Part shown: one piece after another, positions 13,781 to 26,166 of the stretch | How the letters are laid out: each line of letters opens with the position of its first letter | Numbering within the stretch: the stretch's first letter is position 1 | Source of the DNA: Sindora glabra | Lineage: Eukaryota > Streptophyta > Magnoliopsida > Fabales > Fabaceae | Direction of reading: 5' to 3' | Length of the DNA: 64,000 nt | Assembly (NCBI GenBank): GCA_020226215.1 | Contig: CM035230.1 | Location: 25,711,883-25,775,882, forward strand | Notes under the pieces: generated by a model | The model's input: the letters and a program-made list of their open reading frames with translations, nothing else | Database searches by the model: none | Told to the model about the DNA's origin: nothing | Translations under genes and position numbers: made by a program

Positions 13781-13794
13781 AGAAGTTAATGATT

Positions 13795-14473
13795 CATTTA
13801 AAGATTTTATTTTGCATAACAAATAAGTTAACTTATAACTTATTACTTATTGATTTGATTAATAAGTTATAAGTTAAGCTAGCTTCTACAGGCATTTCTT
13901 ATATTAACTTATTGAAAAAAATAAGTTTTAATTTAATAAGTTACACAGAGTAGTTTATAACTTATAAGCTATTACTTTTTCAAATTCTTTTCAAATTTAT
14001 TCTTATTCTTTTTATTAATTTGCAACCTATACCTTATATAACATAAATATAAATAACTTAATTTTAACATAATTATATCTTAATTTTAAATTATAAATAT
14101 ATAAACATATGTATGTAAGTAAATAAATAAATAATATCATAAAAGAATATTAATTATATTTTAAGTGATTATAATTTTGTTATAAATAATAAATAAAAAT
14201 TATGTACATAAATAAATTTATAAGTCCATATAATATAATTAATTAAATATTAAATATTATATTTTTATTTAAATTTTTTAATTGCATTAATATACTTTAA
14301 TTTTTAAATAAATATGAATTATTTTAATTATATATTTATTTCAATTAATATATTCTTTTACATTATTTTACAATTTTAGTTAGTTTAATAGCTAATTTTA
14401 TAAAATATTTTTTAAACAATTAACTAGCTTATCAACCATCAATTATAAGCTATTAGTGATAAGTTAGATGCAC
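13795..14473. mobile_element. Possible nested MITE-like insertion in the CACTA transposase region
   Basis: The stretch is extremely AT-rich and is bounded by related motifs in opposite orientation (TTATAACTTATTACTTATTG at the left; ATAAGCTATTAGTGATAAGT at the right). Recognisable transposase coding starts directly after it. A hAT-like MITE would fit, but no clean target duplication was identified. Confidence 0.35.
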
Positions 14474-16330
14474 TCTTAGACATTGAACATAAACCAAAGG
14501 ACATAGATAATGTAAGATGTGACCTAACTGACATGAATATAAAATTAGAATTACACTTATATGAGGAGAGGGGGAGGTGGATGAAACCACATCCTAGATA
14601 TATGCTTAATCAAGACAATAGACGTCAGTTTTGTCAGTTCATTAAAAATGTGAAATTTCTTAATGGATTTGCTAGAAATTTGAGATAGAACATGGTTGAT
14701 AATGAGACTAAGATCAAAGGGTTAAAGTCTCATGATTGTCATGTAATTATACAGTTATTGTTAACATCTGTAGTACAAGTATTTTTACTGAAAGAGTTAG
14801 CATATCTGATTGTCAACTTGTGCAGTTACTTCAATCTAATATGTGTAAGAACTCTAAATAAGCAAGATGTCAAGCACACTAAAAGGATATTGTATTGATT
14901 TTGTGTAAACTTGAAAGGACATACTCTCGAGCATTCTTTGACATAATGGTTTACTTAGTGATGCATTTGCCTAAGGAAGCACTATTGGAGGATCCCATTC
15001 ATTTTAGATAGATGTACCTATATACCTATATGAGAGATATATAAAGAAGTTGAAGGATTATGTCAGGGACTATGCTTGACTTAAAAGTTCCATCGTTAGA
15101 AGGTATATTGTAAATAAGGCATTGACATTTTATTCTATATATTTACAATAGGTGAAAACAAAATTCAACGGACTTCATCGTAACTAGGATATAGCCAATA
15201 TGAAAACAAAAATGCAACTATTGATTTTTAGATATTAATGTCAACCTATCGACATAAAGCACGTTGTTCATTTATATAGTAGGGATTGTGATACTACAAT
15301 ATGGTACATTCTAAACAACAATCTTGAAATTCAAAAGTATTTAGAGTAAGTCCCTCAAACTATTTTGCATTTCATCCAGTTAATTCTAGTTTTTAATGAG
15401 TCACTTATATTGTGTAGTGAACATAAATGACAACTATAGGCAAATGGTTGCCAGAATATTGAACACTTGCAAAGAATCAAGTTTCCTTCATGATTTTACT
15501 TCAAGCTAATTCTTTATCATCTTCATTACAACATAATGCTGCATAATTTTATTTTATACTTCTGTTGTTGTTATTCATTTCAAAAAATTGTACAAATTTA
15601 CCACCTTCACAAAAATAGATCCCCCAAAGCAATTGAGAAGCTGTTATCTTTAGCTTCAAGACTAAGTTTTATAGTTATGTCGTGTTCTACATGTGTGGTA
15701 AATGGAGTTCATTTCATAACTGCTTCTTAAGATACATAACATAAGATGCAGAACAGTGGGATTTTTATGCATGAAATAAAAAGTAACACATTTTATAGTA
15801 TTTTGGAGGAAGTTATAGAGTTGAATTATTTACATGATTACTTTATGATTTTGTTCAAATATACATGGTATAACATTAACCATAGAAAGAAAAAAATTAT
15901 CACAGATAAAAATATAACAAGCATTTCTATTAGTGCTTAATGGTATAAAGATGATCTGTATATACTTGTATCTTAAGCATAATAAGTTTTTTACTTTGAT
16001 AATCCCCTCAATGGACCAAACTGGCAAGTTGTAAATAATGTGGTACATCATGATGTATGGGATGTCCTTAATGATGATAACATTAGTACTAATGACATAT
16101 CCTATTTATAGGATGATAACTCCATAAACTTTATCCTCACAGTAAATCTTGGAGATTTTGCCTTGATTACTTTACGAGATTATTGTGTTTCATCTTCTAG
16201 AAATGTTCATCTTGCTTCACAAATATTTGATAACCACTAAGAATTACACAAAGAAGGAGATTTTAGAATCTAAAGATGATAATTTAATTGATAAAGAGGA
16301 TGATAACCCTGCAACATTCACTAATAATGA
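14474..16330 (+). pseudogene. TNP2-type CACTA transposase remnant (C-terminal half)
   Basis: Broken reading frames match conserved parts of plant En/Spm TNP2-type transposases in the usual order. They are: an LDIEHKPKDI-like segment near 14474; KNVKFLNGFARNL near 14645-14686; KGLKSHDCHVIIQ near 14708-14755, typical of the DUF4218 region; VKTKFNGLHRN near 15150-15182; CSTCVVNGVHFIT and MQNSGI near 15690-15770; and ILEEVIELNYLHDYF followed by WQVVNNVVHHDVWD near 15800-16055, typical of the C-terminal DUF4216 region. In-frame stops and frameshifts occur throughout, so no functional protein is made. The upstream catalytic part was not recognised and may have been replaced by the AT-rich insertion just before it. 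Confidence 0.82.
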
Positions 16331-16559
16331 GTTTAATTAGGGTTAAGACTTTTTAGTTTCCTAAGTTGTTATTGGTTATTATATTTTGACAATTGTAAGT
16401 ATCATTTCTAACCTATTGCACTAATTATGTCAAACAACTCCTTTCATATATGTAAATGTAATTTATTATGGAAGGAAGAATTGTATTATTTATCATAAGT
16501 ATTACTTCCTATTATAGTAACTATTATGTGCTTTTTGATTATGTATAACAATACTTAAT

Positions 16560-18395
16560 AGTCATGGCTGATGTTATGTCACACTATCATATAAGAGATG
16601 ATGGACACAACCCACCACCAAACCCCAATCATATCCCCTCCTAATGTGAGACAGGTGAAATTAGTTATACTCAAGTATTTCACTTTGCATTTTTTCTACA
16701 AATATATATTATTAATAGTGTATTTTATTTGAAAGCTACATCGAGTCAACAGTATTGTAGCAAATTAAAGTCCTTAACTCTTTACCAAAAAAATACAAAA
16801 GAATAATGGGAAATCATTGCTTGTTCACATTGATAAGATAGGTACATAGCAGGAAATTGGTTTAAATTTAAAGCATTCTGCATGTGATATCGAAGTGCTA
16901 GTTAGGCAGTAATATGAGCTTTTCCATAAAAATTAGAGGCAAGTGCCTAAGGAACAACAAAAATGTATTGTGCATGGAATCTATGTGAGTACTATGATAT
17001 ATATTTCTAATGTTATTTTTATTTGATGTTAAGATTGATGGAAACAATAAATGAAACATTCTTTCACATATTTCAATGCAATTCTATTTCAATTTTATGG
17101 ATGTTGAGCTTAAGGAGCATGGATACATGATTATTGATATCTAGTGGACAACAATTAATTAATACAAAGACTAGTAGTCCATGCTCCATCAACATTTCTT
17201 GTAACATGGCAGTTAAAATGATGTTTGTGATCTTAATAGCACCAGGTAAGCTTGTCCTACTAATATCTTAATAAATTATTGAGATAGATTATATACATAC
17301 TTCGATAATGATGAGCATAAGGTAAGATTGAAGTATAATTAATTACTTGCTATTTCAAACATTTGATTTATTTGTTTTCTAATTATAAATATTTTAGTTT
17401 TAATATGCGAGAGTTATCCAGAAGAAATTTGGACAACAAGTTAAAAAAGTTATATAATAATTGCCATGGATCAAAGTCTATTATGACAACATAACATGAC
17501 AAGGTATTTTAACTTAACATTCTTGCATGATGCTTTTGTCCTAATGCTTAGATTATTAATATCATATTTTAAAATTGGTATAAACAAATAAGGACAGGTG
17601 AATTAAAGCCAGTGAGGGAGAATTTTCGTAAGCATCATGCGTATCATATAGGGGAGTAGATGTATTTGAATGCTTAGATTACTTATGTAAGTAACTATTT
17701 TCTAATTAAATAATTTTAATTATCATATGAAAAGTTTTTCACTAAAACTTTATGTTTATGTTTGAAAAATTAAGGCCAAGATATTGGAATTGGTCACCCA
17801 TCGGCTTTACAATCCAATGCTTCTTCCAGCAGCTCCTCGATAGGTTCATAGGATCTTGATTAGCCTACTATAGTTGATAAGGTGTTGGGCACTCACCAAG
17901 GACATAGAAAGACAATTGGTCATGTGCTTTTTAGGATGACATATGGCATTACTAGCACCAGTTCATCCATTACAACATTTCTTTCAAGGTTACAATAGGA
18001 TACAACATTTGTGGAAGAGGTGTAAACCTATATCATTGAGAGTTAGCAGGCTTTAGCTATAATAGAGAAGCATATTCATTATTATGAGGAAGTGTAACAA
18101 AAAGGCTATATTCTCCTTGAAGGTATGCATGTTGCTTTATAGTCTGTGGAATTTTCTCCCCCTTGTCCAGAGATGCCACCCTCTCTTCCTTAGATAAGTA
18201 TCCTTTAACCAAAAGTACTATCTAAATTCGCTTTTCAATTGCCTTCTACTTCACAGCATCCCCTGACCCCTCAGCTACAATAACATTCACCTCTATCCTA
18301 GCCATATTTGCATCCACCTCCACCTTAGCCTTCGCATTTGCCTTCAGATGATGGTGGGGACAATGACAATGATAACATAGACTATTATTTTAGGT
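16560..18395 (+). pseudogene. Second CACTA element protein remnant (TnpA / plant-transposase-like)
   Basis: Decayed coding-like stretches follow the transposase on the same strand. Near 17870-17940 a frame reads VLGTHQGHRKTIGH, the kind of segment found in the second protein of plant CACTA elements. Near 18140-18340 the sequence is proline-rich, and it ends near 18345-18390 with an acidic tail (SDDGGDNDNDNIDYYF), a common C-terminus of such proteins. Frameshifts and stops are frequent. Assignment rests on order and composition more than on a continuous match. Confidence 0.5.
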
Positions 18396-18689
18396 AGTTA
18401 TGTATCATACAAATTTATTTTGATACTTTATAGTATGTATGCATGTGAATTATCTATTTTATTATATATTATTCAGAGTTAGTTTATGTTTCATTTGTTT
18501 TTACAATTGATTATGTTAAATAATTATTAACATCTATATATTTAATAATTATTATCATTTTATTTTATTTACATATAAATATCTAAATATGAATATAAAT
18601 GTAAAAAAATTATGAACATAAATGTAAAAAATAAATATCTAAATACGAACTATGTAAAAAAAATTATGAACCCATATAGAATTTTATTT

Positions 18690-19095
18690 TATATTTTTTC
18701 AAATGACTTATACAAATAACAAGGGCTATATACAAGACACATGTTATCTGTGTAAGCCATGACCTATCCAAATAACATTAGCTATATAGACAACAATGTA
18801 AGCCTATATAGATAACACTGTTATCTATATAGCTAATGTTATCTGTATAGGTTGTCATAACCTTCATAGACAACATTTGTCATCTATATAGTCTTTATCG
18901 TCTATATAGGTCAGTCTACACAAGCAACATGTGTTGTCTGTATAGGTGTAGCATACACAAATGACACAGAAAATATTATTTGTGTAAAGTGTAATAGCAC
19001 GATTCTATACAAATAACTCAATGCAGAGGATATTATCATTTGTAATAGCAATACATATGACAAATTAGATCTATACAAATGAATTTTGTGGTCTG
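18690..19095. repeat. 3' subterminal repeats of the CACTA element
   Basis: This block repeats the same TATACAAATGAC / GTTATCTGTATAGG type of motif seen at the left end, in both orientations and often as adjacent inverted pairs. It runs up to the terminal CACTA inverted repeat at 19110-19114. Confidence 0.82.
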
Positions 19096-19173
19096 TATAT
19101 CCATTTTTTTAGTGGAATTTAAACCAAGTTGCCATTCATATTATGTACTCCTAGTTTTTTATGGCAAAAAAAT

Positions 19174-19585
19174 AGAAAAATGTAAAAACCCCCCACCAAA
19201 TATGGGGTGGTTGCATTTTACCTCTTTGAATTATGGAAACTCAAATTTTACTTCTTGAAACTATATAAAATTTCTATTTTACCTTTATAATTACCAAGTT
19301 AACAATGGTAATACTTAGTGGCGATTCTAAACTATCACTGTCATCCTTAATCACTTAGCGATAATTTATAAACTGCCGCTAAGTGTAAATTTTTTTTTAA
19401 ATTTAGCAAATATGGTAAGTGAAACATTACAGTAGTGATTTTTTTAATAAATTCTGTTAACTTGTAATAGTGGGGGTAAAATACAAATTTTATATAGTTG
19501 TAAGGGTAAAATTTGACTTTTCATGATTTAAAGGAGTAAAATACAATTAACCCATAATTGGTGGGTATTATTTGCATTTTTTTCT
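19174..19585. mobile_element. Foldback MITE with TIRs of about 110 bp
   Basis: The first 110 or so bases reappear inverted at the end of the element. Matching landmarks are CCCACCAAATATGGGG at the left against CCCACCAATTATGGGT read from the right, and AACTATATAAAATTT in both arms. An 8-bp direct repeat AAAAAAAT flanks both sides (19166-19173 and 19586-19593), but it is low-complexity. It sits 60 bases from the CACTA right end. The central part has no coding capacity. Confidence 0.7.
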
Positions 19586-21584
19586 AAAAAAATAATAGGA
19601 AGTAAAGGTTTCCTCAATGTTAGAGTTGTTAATTGAAACCCATTTAGATATTTTGTTTAAATCCTTACAATTGATTGAATTAATTTGAATTAGAATATTC
19701 TGTTATGTTATTAGAAAATGTTTCCTAACATTTGACAATTTTTTTATTACATCAAATGTCATTAATATGGAAAGGAAACGAAATTAGGGTATTTTACAAA
19801 ATAAAAGGAAAACTTGTTAATTAAGAAGGTGTTTGGCAAATAGCATTTTGATTAGCTTTTAGTTAATTAAAGTAATTTTAATTGATTAACTAGGTTAATC
19901 ATCTAATTTTCCTATTTGATATATGGTTTTTGAATCAACAAGTTAGCTCTCAATTTGTAAATTTAAAATCATTAGGAAATATAGCATTTTGAAATACAGA
20001 TTCCTATTTTTTCTATAAAAAGATATTTTTACCATTATTTAATAGAATATTTTTCTTGTTCACATTTTTACCATTTACCATTTATTCATTTTCTATAACA
20101 ACATTTGTTCATCTTTTTAATATTAAATAATAATGTTATAAGCATGATAATAATAATGTTGAAAATTAATAAATTTCTTAGCTCAACACATATAATAGGT
20201 TGCACTATTCATATGATTTATCTTACAAATATTCCTTTCTTGTCAAGATGGGATAATCACACTAAAAATGTATACATATTGCAAAATTAAACATATTTAA
20301 GTATAAAAAGTTTCATTAATAAAAATTAATTTCATTTAAATCTTTTTTCATATACACATTATAATAGTAGGAAATGTTTATTCATCATACTTGTTTAAGG
20401 GGAAATTTTTGTATTTTATATTAAAATTATTTTGTGGATGGCTATTAATTAATACAATAAACTAAATATTCCTGAATTTTTTGACCTATTTTTGTTAATA
20501 TTCCTTAATTTCAATTAGGACAAAACTTAGATAAAAATTTTAAATGCTTGTCTTAATATTCTCAATTCAAATTATAACAGGAGTTTGAATTTATTCTATT
20601 TATAAAAATTATGACATTAATAATTATTATAATTATTAATAATAATTAATACAACAATTAATACAAATACAATGTTCTATATAGAGAACCTTAGGATAAA
20701 ACTTTTAACTATTATGTTCCATATTTGCTATAAATGATTGAAAATGATATATATGTGCTCATCTTGATATAATTATCTCATAAAGAGAAATAATAATAAT
20801 CTATATCTGTGTTTGCATATATTACAACAAGAGAATACATAAAAATCAAGCAATGGTGTGGATTACATTATTGTATTTACCAAAGGATAAGGATGTTATT
20901 CACGAAGAAAGTGATAGCACACTATAAATGTCTTATTAGGCTAAAAATCATAAAATGGTGTAGATAACATTAATCACACTTGTTGGATGAATAGTATTTT
21001 GGAATTTTTGCTAAGATTGATTTCATAAGTGAATGATTCATTGTTTGCCTACTGAATGCTTTCTTACTTGCAACATATAGTTAATCATTAGGCTATTAAC
21101 AGTTAACCATTGGACACACTTATTGATATGAATAATAACATGGCGTAACAAGCATTAAATGAAAATAAAATGCAATGGCTATGACCATAATGGAATGAAA
21201 TAAGATGTAGGATTGGGTAAAGAAGGCATAAGATAGTTGACAAATACAATAGTGTAAAGCTTACTTAAATTTAACATATTTAAACCCTATGCTATCACAT
21301 GAACATGTATATAATTGCATATTTATACGTATATACCTATTTATGAACATGGAATTTTTCTTTATATATTTTGCGACCAAACAATTGATGCATGGTAGTG
21401 TTGTTAATTATTCAATGATGTTGATCTGGAATGCCTATATAATTAAGTTAGTTATTGATGAATGGATAATTGTAGTCATGTAATGGAGGCATGGTAGTTT
21501 TATTGTTTGATATTGTTATTACATTGGGAAATAAATTATTTTGATAATTAATATATATTTATTGATGAAATGATAATATAACAT

Positions 21585-21710
21585 GTGATATATGTTTGTG
21601 GGCCTTGAAACTTACAAGGCATGTATTGGATGATTGGTAGATAATGTGATATATGATGCATGTATGTGGTCCTTAGAACTTACAAGGCATGTATTGGATA
21701 ATGAGAAAAT
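21585..21710. repeat. Tandem duplication of about 60-70 bp
   Basis: Two adjacent copies share the landmark CTTACAAGGCATGTATTGGA together with ATGTGATATATG upstream. They differ by short indels. No coding role is visible. Confidence 0.75.
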
Positions 21711-22685
21711 GATTTGATATATGAATATTAGATCCAATAATAGTTTATAAAGGGTATAAAGCTGACCTTAGGAGACAAAGATGAGTTTTTAAATGATATA
21801 AGGTTGATTGAAAGTTATGAAAAGATATAATTGTTTTCATTGATTTCTATTTATACATCATGCAATAATGTTGTGTCTTGAATAAATATATAAAGCATGT
21901 GTTGAAATGAATGACTATGATTAATAATGCCTGTTGAAATTATAGTATGGATAATTATGTATGTTTGAATGGTGGATTAGTGAGTGCAAATGGTGTTAAA
22001 AAAATGTGTTGTTACTAATGGAATTGTGATATAAATGAAAAATTATTTGTGACTTTACATATAATTATTAATGAGTTATGATGGGAGTAAGATTGATCTT
22101 TTTGTAAGTAATTGATTAGAGAGATCCTAGATGGTATTCAAGATTGTGTGTATACATATGTTGTATTTTCTAGTAGATAAGACAAATTATAATAAATTTC
22201 CCTTCCTTTTCTTAGTAAAGGTATGAAATTATGATCATTTATTTGAAATACAAATCTAAAGTTTCATTTTAGAATCCAACCCTGAATCTTCGCATTTTAG
22301 TACTAATTTACAATTTAATAACTCCTTGTTAATTGATGTTTACTCATTTAAGTTTCATGGAAACTTGCTCTTTCCCTTTCTCTATTTGTCTTATTGGGAA
22401 TCTTTTTCTTTAAATGTTCACTTGTCATTAAATGGGATGAAAGTAGGCTCACTCAAGAACTTTGGTGTCAAGATAAGCATTAGGACAATTTGAATAATTT
22501 TGTACAATGATTCATCAATACATTTGCATTTAAATATTCAAAATTACACTTTCTTTAAAAGTATAGCAAGTTTGCATATGAAATATTGTATTAGGTATAT
22601 TGTAAGAAAGATTGATAAGTTGTCACCTATAATAACTTTCTATGCTTGTCATGTGCTTTAGGAATGGTTCATTTCAAATGCTCTA

Positions 22686-22925
22686 TATTAAGATATTTAA
22701 AGAAGTTTTCTAAATATCAAATTACTATTACACCAATCCAAACTTGTAGAAAGTTTAGTATTTTAAAAATTGTTCTAAATACTTGTTGAGAGCCTTTAGC
22801 TTAACAAGTATATTAAGATATTTTTCTAAATATCAAATTACTATAGCACCAATTTAAGTTCATAGAAAGTTTAGTATTTCAAAAATTATTCTAAATACTT
22901 GTTGAGAGCTTCTAACTCAAGTGAT
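22686..22925. repeat. Tandem duplication of about 115-125 bp
   Basis: The copies start at 22686 and 22811. Shared landmarks are TATTAAGATATTT, TCTAAATATCAAATTACTAT and CTAAATACTTGTTGAGAGC. They are moderately diverged, so the duplication is not recent. Confidence 0.75.
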
Positions 22926-23145
22926 ATTCAATGTCATTTAGCTTATGCATTGATTCAATCCATAATCATTGCATGTCTACATTGAAAGTAAAACATTTAA
23001 GGAATAAAAATATAAATTAATAATTATGAGTGTTAAACATAATTATCCCAAAGTTGAAAAGTGGAATTTCCATTTTTCATTTTCCCCTCACTATACATTT
23101 TTCATTTTCCCCTCACTTTCCACATTTTTATCACATAATTAAAGG

Positions 23146-24105
23146 AAAAAAATACAAGTTACTCCCATCAACTTTAGAATTGTTGCATTCAAGACCCATA
23201 GCTATTAATTTTTACAATTACCCATTACTACTATTTATAAGTGGCAAATTGCACTTACATATGGTCTTTTTTTTTTCATAACTTTGAGAAAAATCAAGGC
23301 ATTATATTTTACGGATGCGAAAATAAAAAATATAAGTATTGTAGCCATATGCTCTTGTACTCATATTAGATAAGTAAATCATGCAAAAATGATTAAATTT
23401 CTTAGAAATGGGAAAATATAAAAAAATAGTATACAAGTCACATCATTTCCAAATTTGAAGTATAAGACTTTTCCACTGTATTTTTTCATAGAGTTCAATG
23501 TCAAAGTATGATTACCTCTTCAAATTATATATAAAATGGATATTACGTGTAATTTATCACTTATGAATAATTTTAGTAAGTAATTAAAAAAATTAATAGT
23601 TTGAGGTAATAAATGTAATTACCTTAAAGTTGAAATGGATCATTTGCATTTTTTATAAGTGGTAAATTACACTTATAATTACCATTACAACTATTTATAA
23701 GTGGCAAATTGTATTTGCATAAGGTCTTTCCTCATAATTCCAAGAGGAGCCAAAGTGCAATATTATATCAATGCAATGATAAAAGTATAAGCATCGCAGC
23801 CATTTGTTCTTATACTCATATTAGATAAGCAAATTATGTCAAATTGATCAATATGCCCCACAAATGGAAAAAATATTAGAAAAATGTTATACAAGTTAAA
23901 TTGCTTCCAAATTTTAATTAAAAGACTCTCACGCTATAGTTTTTTTTTCCACAAAGTTTAGTGCCAAACTAAGCATAATTGCCCCCAGCAAATTATTTAT
24001 AAAATGGATGCTAGGTGCAATTTTCACTTATGAATAATTTTATTAGGTAATTGCAAAATTAATAGCTTGAGGTGTTAAATTGAAATGAATAATTTACATT
24101 TTTTC
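23146..24105. mobile_element. Long-TIR foldback element with a partial second copy
   Basis: The segment 23146-23255 is the inverted counterpart of 23547-23656 (landmarks TATTTATAAGTGGCAAATTGCAC and its inverted partner GTGTAATTTATCACTTATGAATA), so 23146-23656 is a foldback of about 510 bases. From about 23681 most of it is repeated in direct orientation with an offset near 460, ending near 24105 with the same right arm. No coding sequence or clear target duplication was seen. Confidence 0.6.
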
Positions 24106-25440
24106 TTGAAAAAATAAGAATGATTATAATTTTTTTATCAATTATATCAATAATTTTTAATGGTACGATAATACATAAACAATAACATAAAATTACTAAA
24201 CACAAATAACAAATTGAAAGTAAATTCTAGAAAAAATATGCACTAATCTAATAATAATCTTTGTATTATTTGAGTGATAAATTAATTTTTATGGGAATGG
24301 ACATTCATCTTTTATTTTAATTACCATATCCTTAATTTATAGTTTCAACATGATGTATGAATTCTCTTTAATAATTAAAATTATAATTGTTGTATTTAAT
24401 AATCGATATAAGTAATATTTTTATATTTTTATAGAATTCATACCAGTCCACAATTAAAGTAATAATTACAATTGCAATTACTAAGGACACACAACCTTTC
24501 ACATAAATATAACTTTGAAACTAACTTAAGCCAAATTTAATTGAATTCGACTTATATTTTAATAAATGTGAATTATCTCCTTTCCTCTTTTATCACATCC
24601 TTATAATACTATTAAAAAGACGTAAATATAAATTTATATGTGTGAAAGATCTAAAACATTGGGCATATAAAAAGTTTATATCTGTGTCTTTTCATCATAA
24701 CAAAAAGTTGAACAGAAAAAAAAATTCAAACACATTAAGAAAGGATAAGGAAAATATTTTACTTTAAATTTACATTTCAAAGAGCTAATATAATTTTTTT
24801 TAGTACTTAAATATACTACAGATATATAAATGTGAAAAATTATTGAAATTTGGGGTCATGCCCCTCCAAATCTTAATGTAGTTCCATCCGTACCCATAAA
24901 AATTCACATTAAATAACTAAAATTTAAGTAATCTAAACTTCGAATCGGTATATTAACATCGATTTCTAAGCTTGACGAGCGATTAAAATCTCCCTATAGT
25001 GACGACTTCTTCTATTCTTTTTTATTTGTCATATTTTTTAAAAAAATTTTGTTCCTTTTATCTGTTACTTTAGAAATTTAATGAAGTATTAAATATTTTT
25101 TTAAAATTTATCCTGCTCTTTCATTAATAAATATTTTATTATTCTATACTATTAGTCAACTTGTATTTATTTTTTTATATTTTTTTCTTTATTTTCAATT
25201 ATCTTGAATTTTGTACATAAATGGTAATTTTGTAAAATTTATTAAAAAAATAAATTCAACTAAATAGAAATCAAAAGAGTTCCCAACGAAATTAAGGTTT
25301 CAAATTACGAGATGAAAGGTGGAACAATTTTGTCCTTTGAGCGTTGAATTGGTCGGTTCGTTTCCGGATAAACACGACCAATTCATAATCATTTTAATTC
25401 ATTAAACTTGTTCTCATATTCAGTGAAGTCAATCTTAATC
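24106..25440. other. AT-rich intergenic DNA upstream of LYK copy 2
   Basis: No gene, transposon end or RNA gene was recognised. GC content rises from about 25300 onward as the 5' flank of the next gene begins. Confidence 0.5.
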
Positions 25441-26166
25441 TTGTTTAGGGTATTTGCCTTTGATGGCGATACTGATCACATCGCCCTGATGATGTCATTC
25501 CTGGACCAGAGACTGACCTCTAGTCAACGGTGGGGTTGATACGGTTAAACTTGTCAAGCCCATTGTGACGGCCTCGGGAACAACAAAACTGCCCGTCTCA
25601 GTTTGAGTCTCGACATAAAAAACGCGGGAATTTTCCGTTTAACGTATGGGTTCCGGTACTGATCAACAAAAGGCAAACGGGACGTATGGATGGTCTGTCC
25701 AACGATTGGATTGGCTCTGTCATCTATGGAAAATCCATAAAAAACTCGTGAATTCTATCTTCGAATTCATAACTTTGAAATCTAGGAGTGCTAAATTTCA
25801 AAGTCGTCTTCTCTTTGGACCTACAGCCATTTGCGTATCCAACACACCCAATTTTTCTTTTTCTCTCTTGATTCAAATCTCGAACTTCTCTCAACCCCAT
25901 GGAACCCTGAATTGGCTTTCAAATGCTCATTGTTCATTACAATTTCAACTCGTTAAACCCAATTCTGAAGCAAGCCAAAAATAGCTCTTCAGCTCAGTAG
26001 AAAACCCCGTCAAAACTTCAGAATTTACTATTCCTATGGAAAGTGTTTCTACTTCCAAACTCTTCCTCTGTGGCGCTGAATTGATATTCCACACGCCCAA
26101 ATTCTTCACTGGGTTTTGTCACTTTTCATTTGTGTCTTTCACCTTTGAATAGTGTTCCAAACCCCG
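25420..26166 (+). promoter_or_regulatory. 5' flank and probable leader of LYK copy 2
   Basis: This block is clearly less AT-rich than the DNA before it and runs into the ATG at 26167. It holds two AGTCAA sites (25427-25432 and 25522-25527), each a W-box TTGACT on the - strand. W-boxes bind WRKY factors and are common upstream of chitin-responsive genes. A 112-codon frame starts at an ATG at 25646 and ends at 25984. It resembles no protein, and its base at -3 is not a purine, so it may be an upstream ORF or chance. No convincing TATA box or transcription start was found. Confidence 0.45.

Larger units (their letters stand above)
10326..19114 (+). mobile_element. CACTA (En/Spm, CMC) DNA transposon, 8.8 kb, degenerate
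   Basis: The left end begins CACTACAACAATTTGATA. The right end, read on the - strand, begins CACTAAAAAAATGGATATAC. The trinucleotide GAA directly precedes the left end (10323-10325) and directly follows the right end (19115-19117). A 3-bp target duplication is the hallmark of CACTA elements. Both ends carry dense subterminal repeats, and the interior holds remnants of a TNP2-type transposase and of a second element protein, both on the + strand. Many stops and nested AT-rich insertions show it is no longer autonomous. It lies between the two LYK genes. Confidence 0.88.
19594..23140. other. AT-rich intergenic DNA
   Basis: No gene was found. Local tandem duplications are listed separately. The open frames around 20105 and 21289 are AT-rich and resemble no protein family. 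Confidence 0.5.

Noticed and set aside
25646..25984. 112-codon frame as an independent gene
   Set aside because: It resembles no family and has a weak start context. It is more likely leader or promoter sequence, and is mentioned only as a possible upstream ORF.
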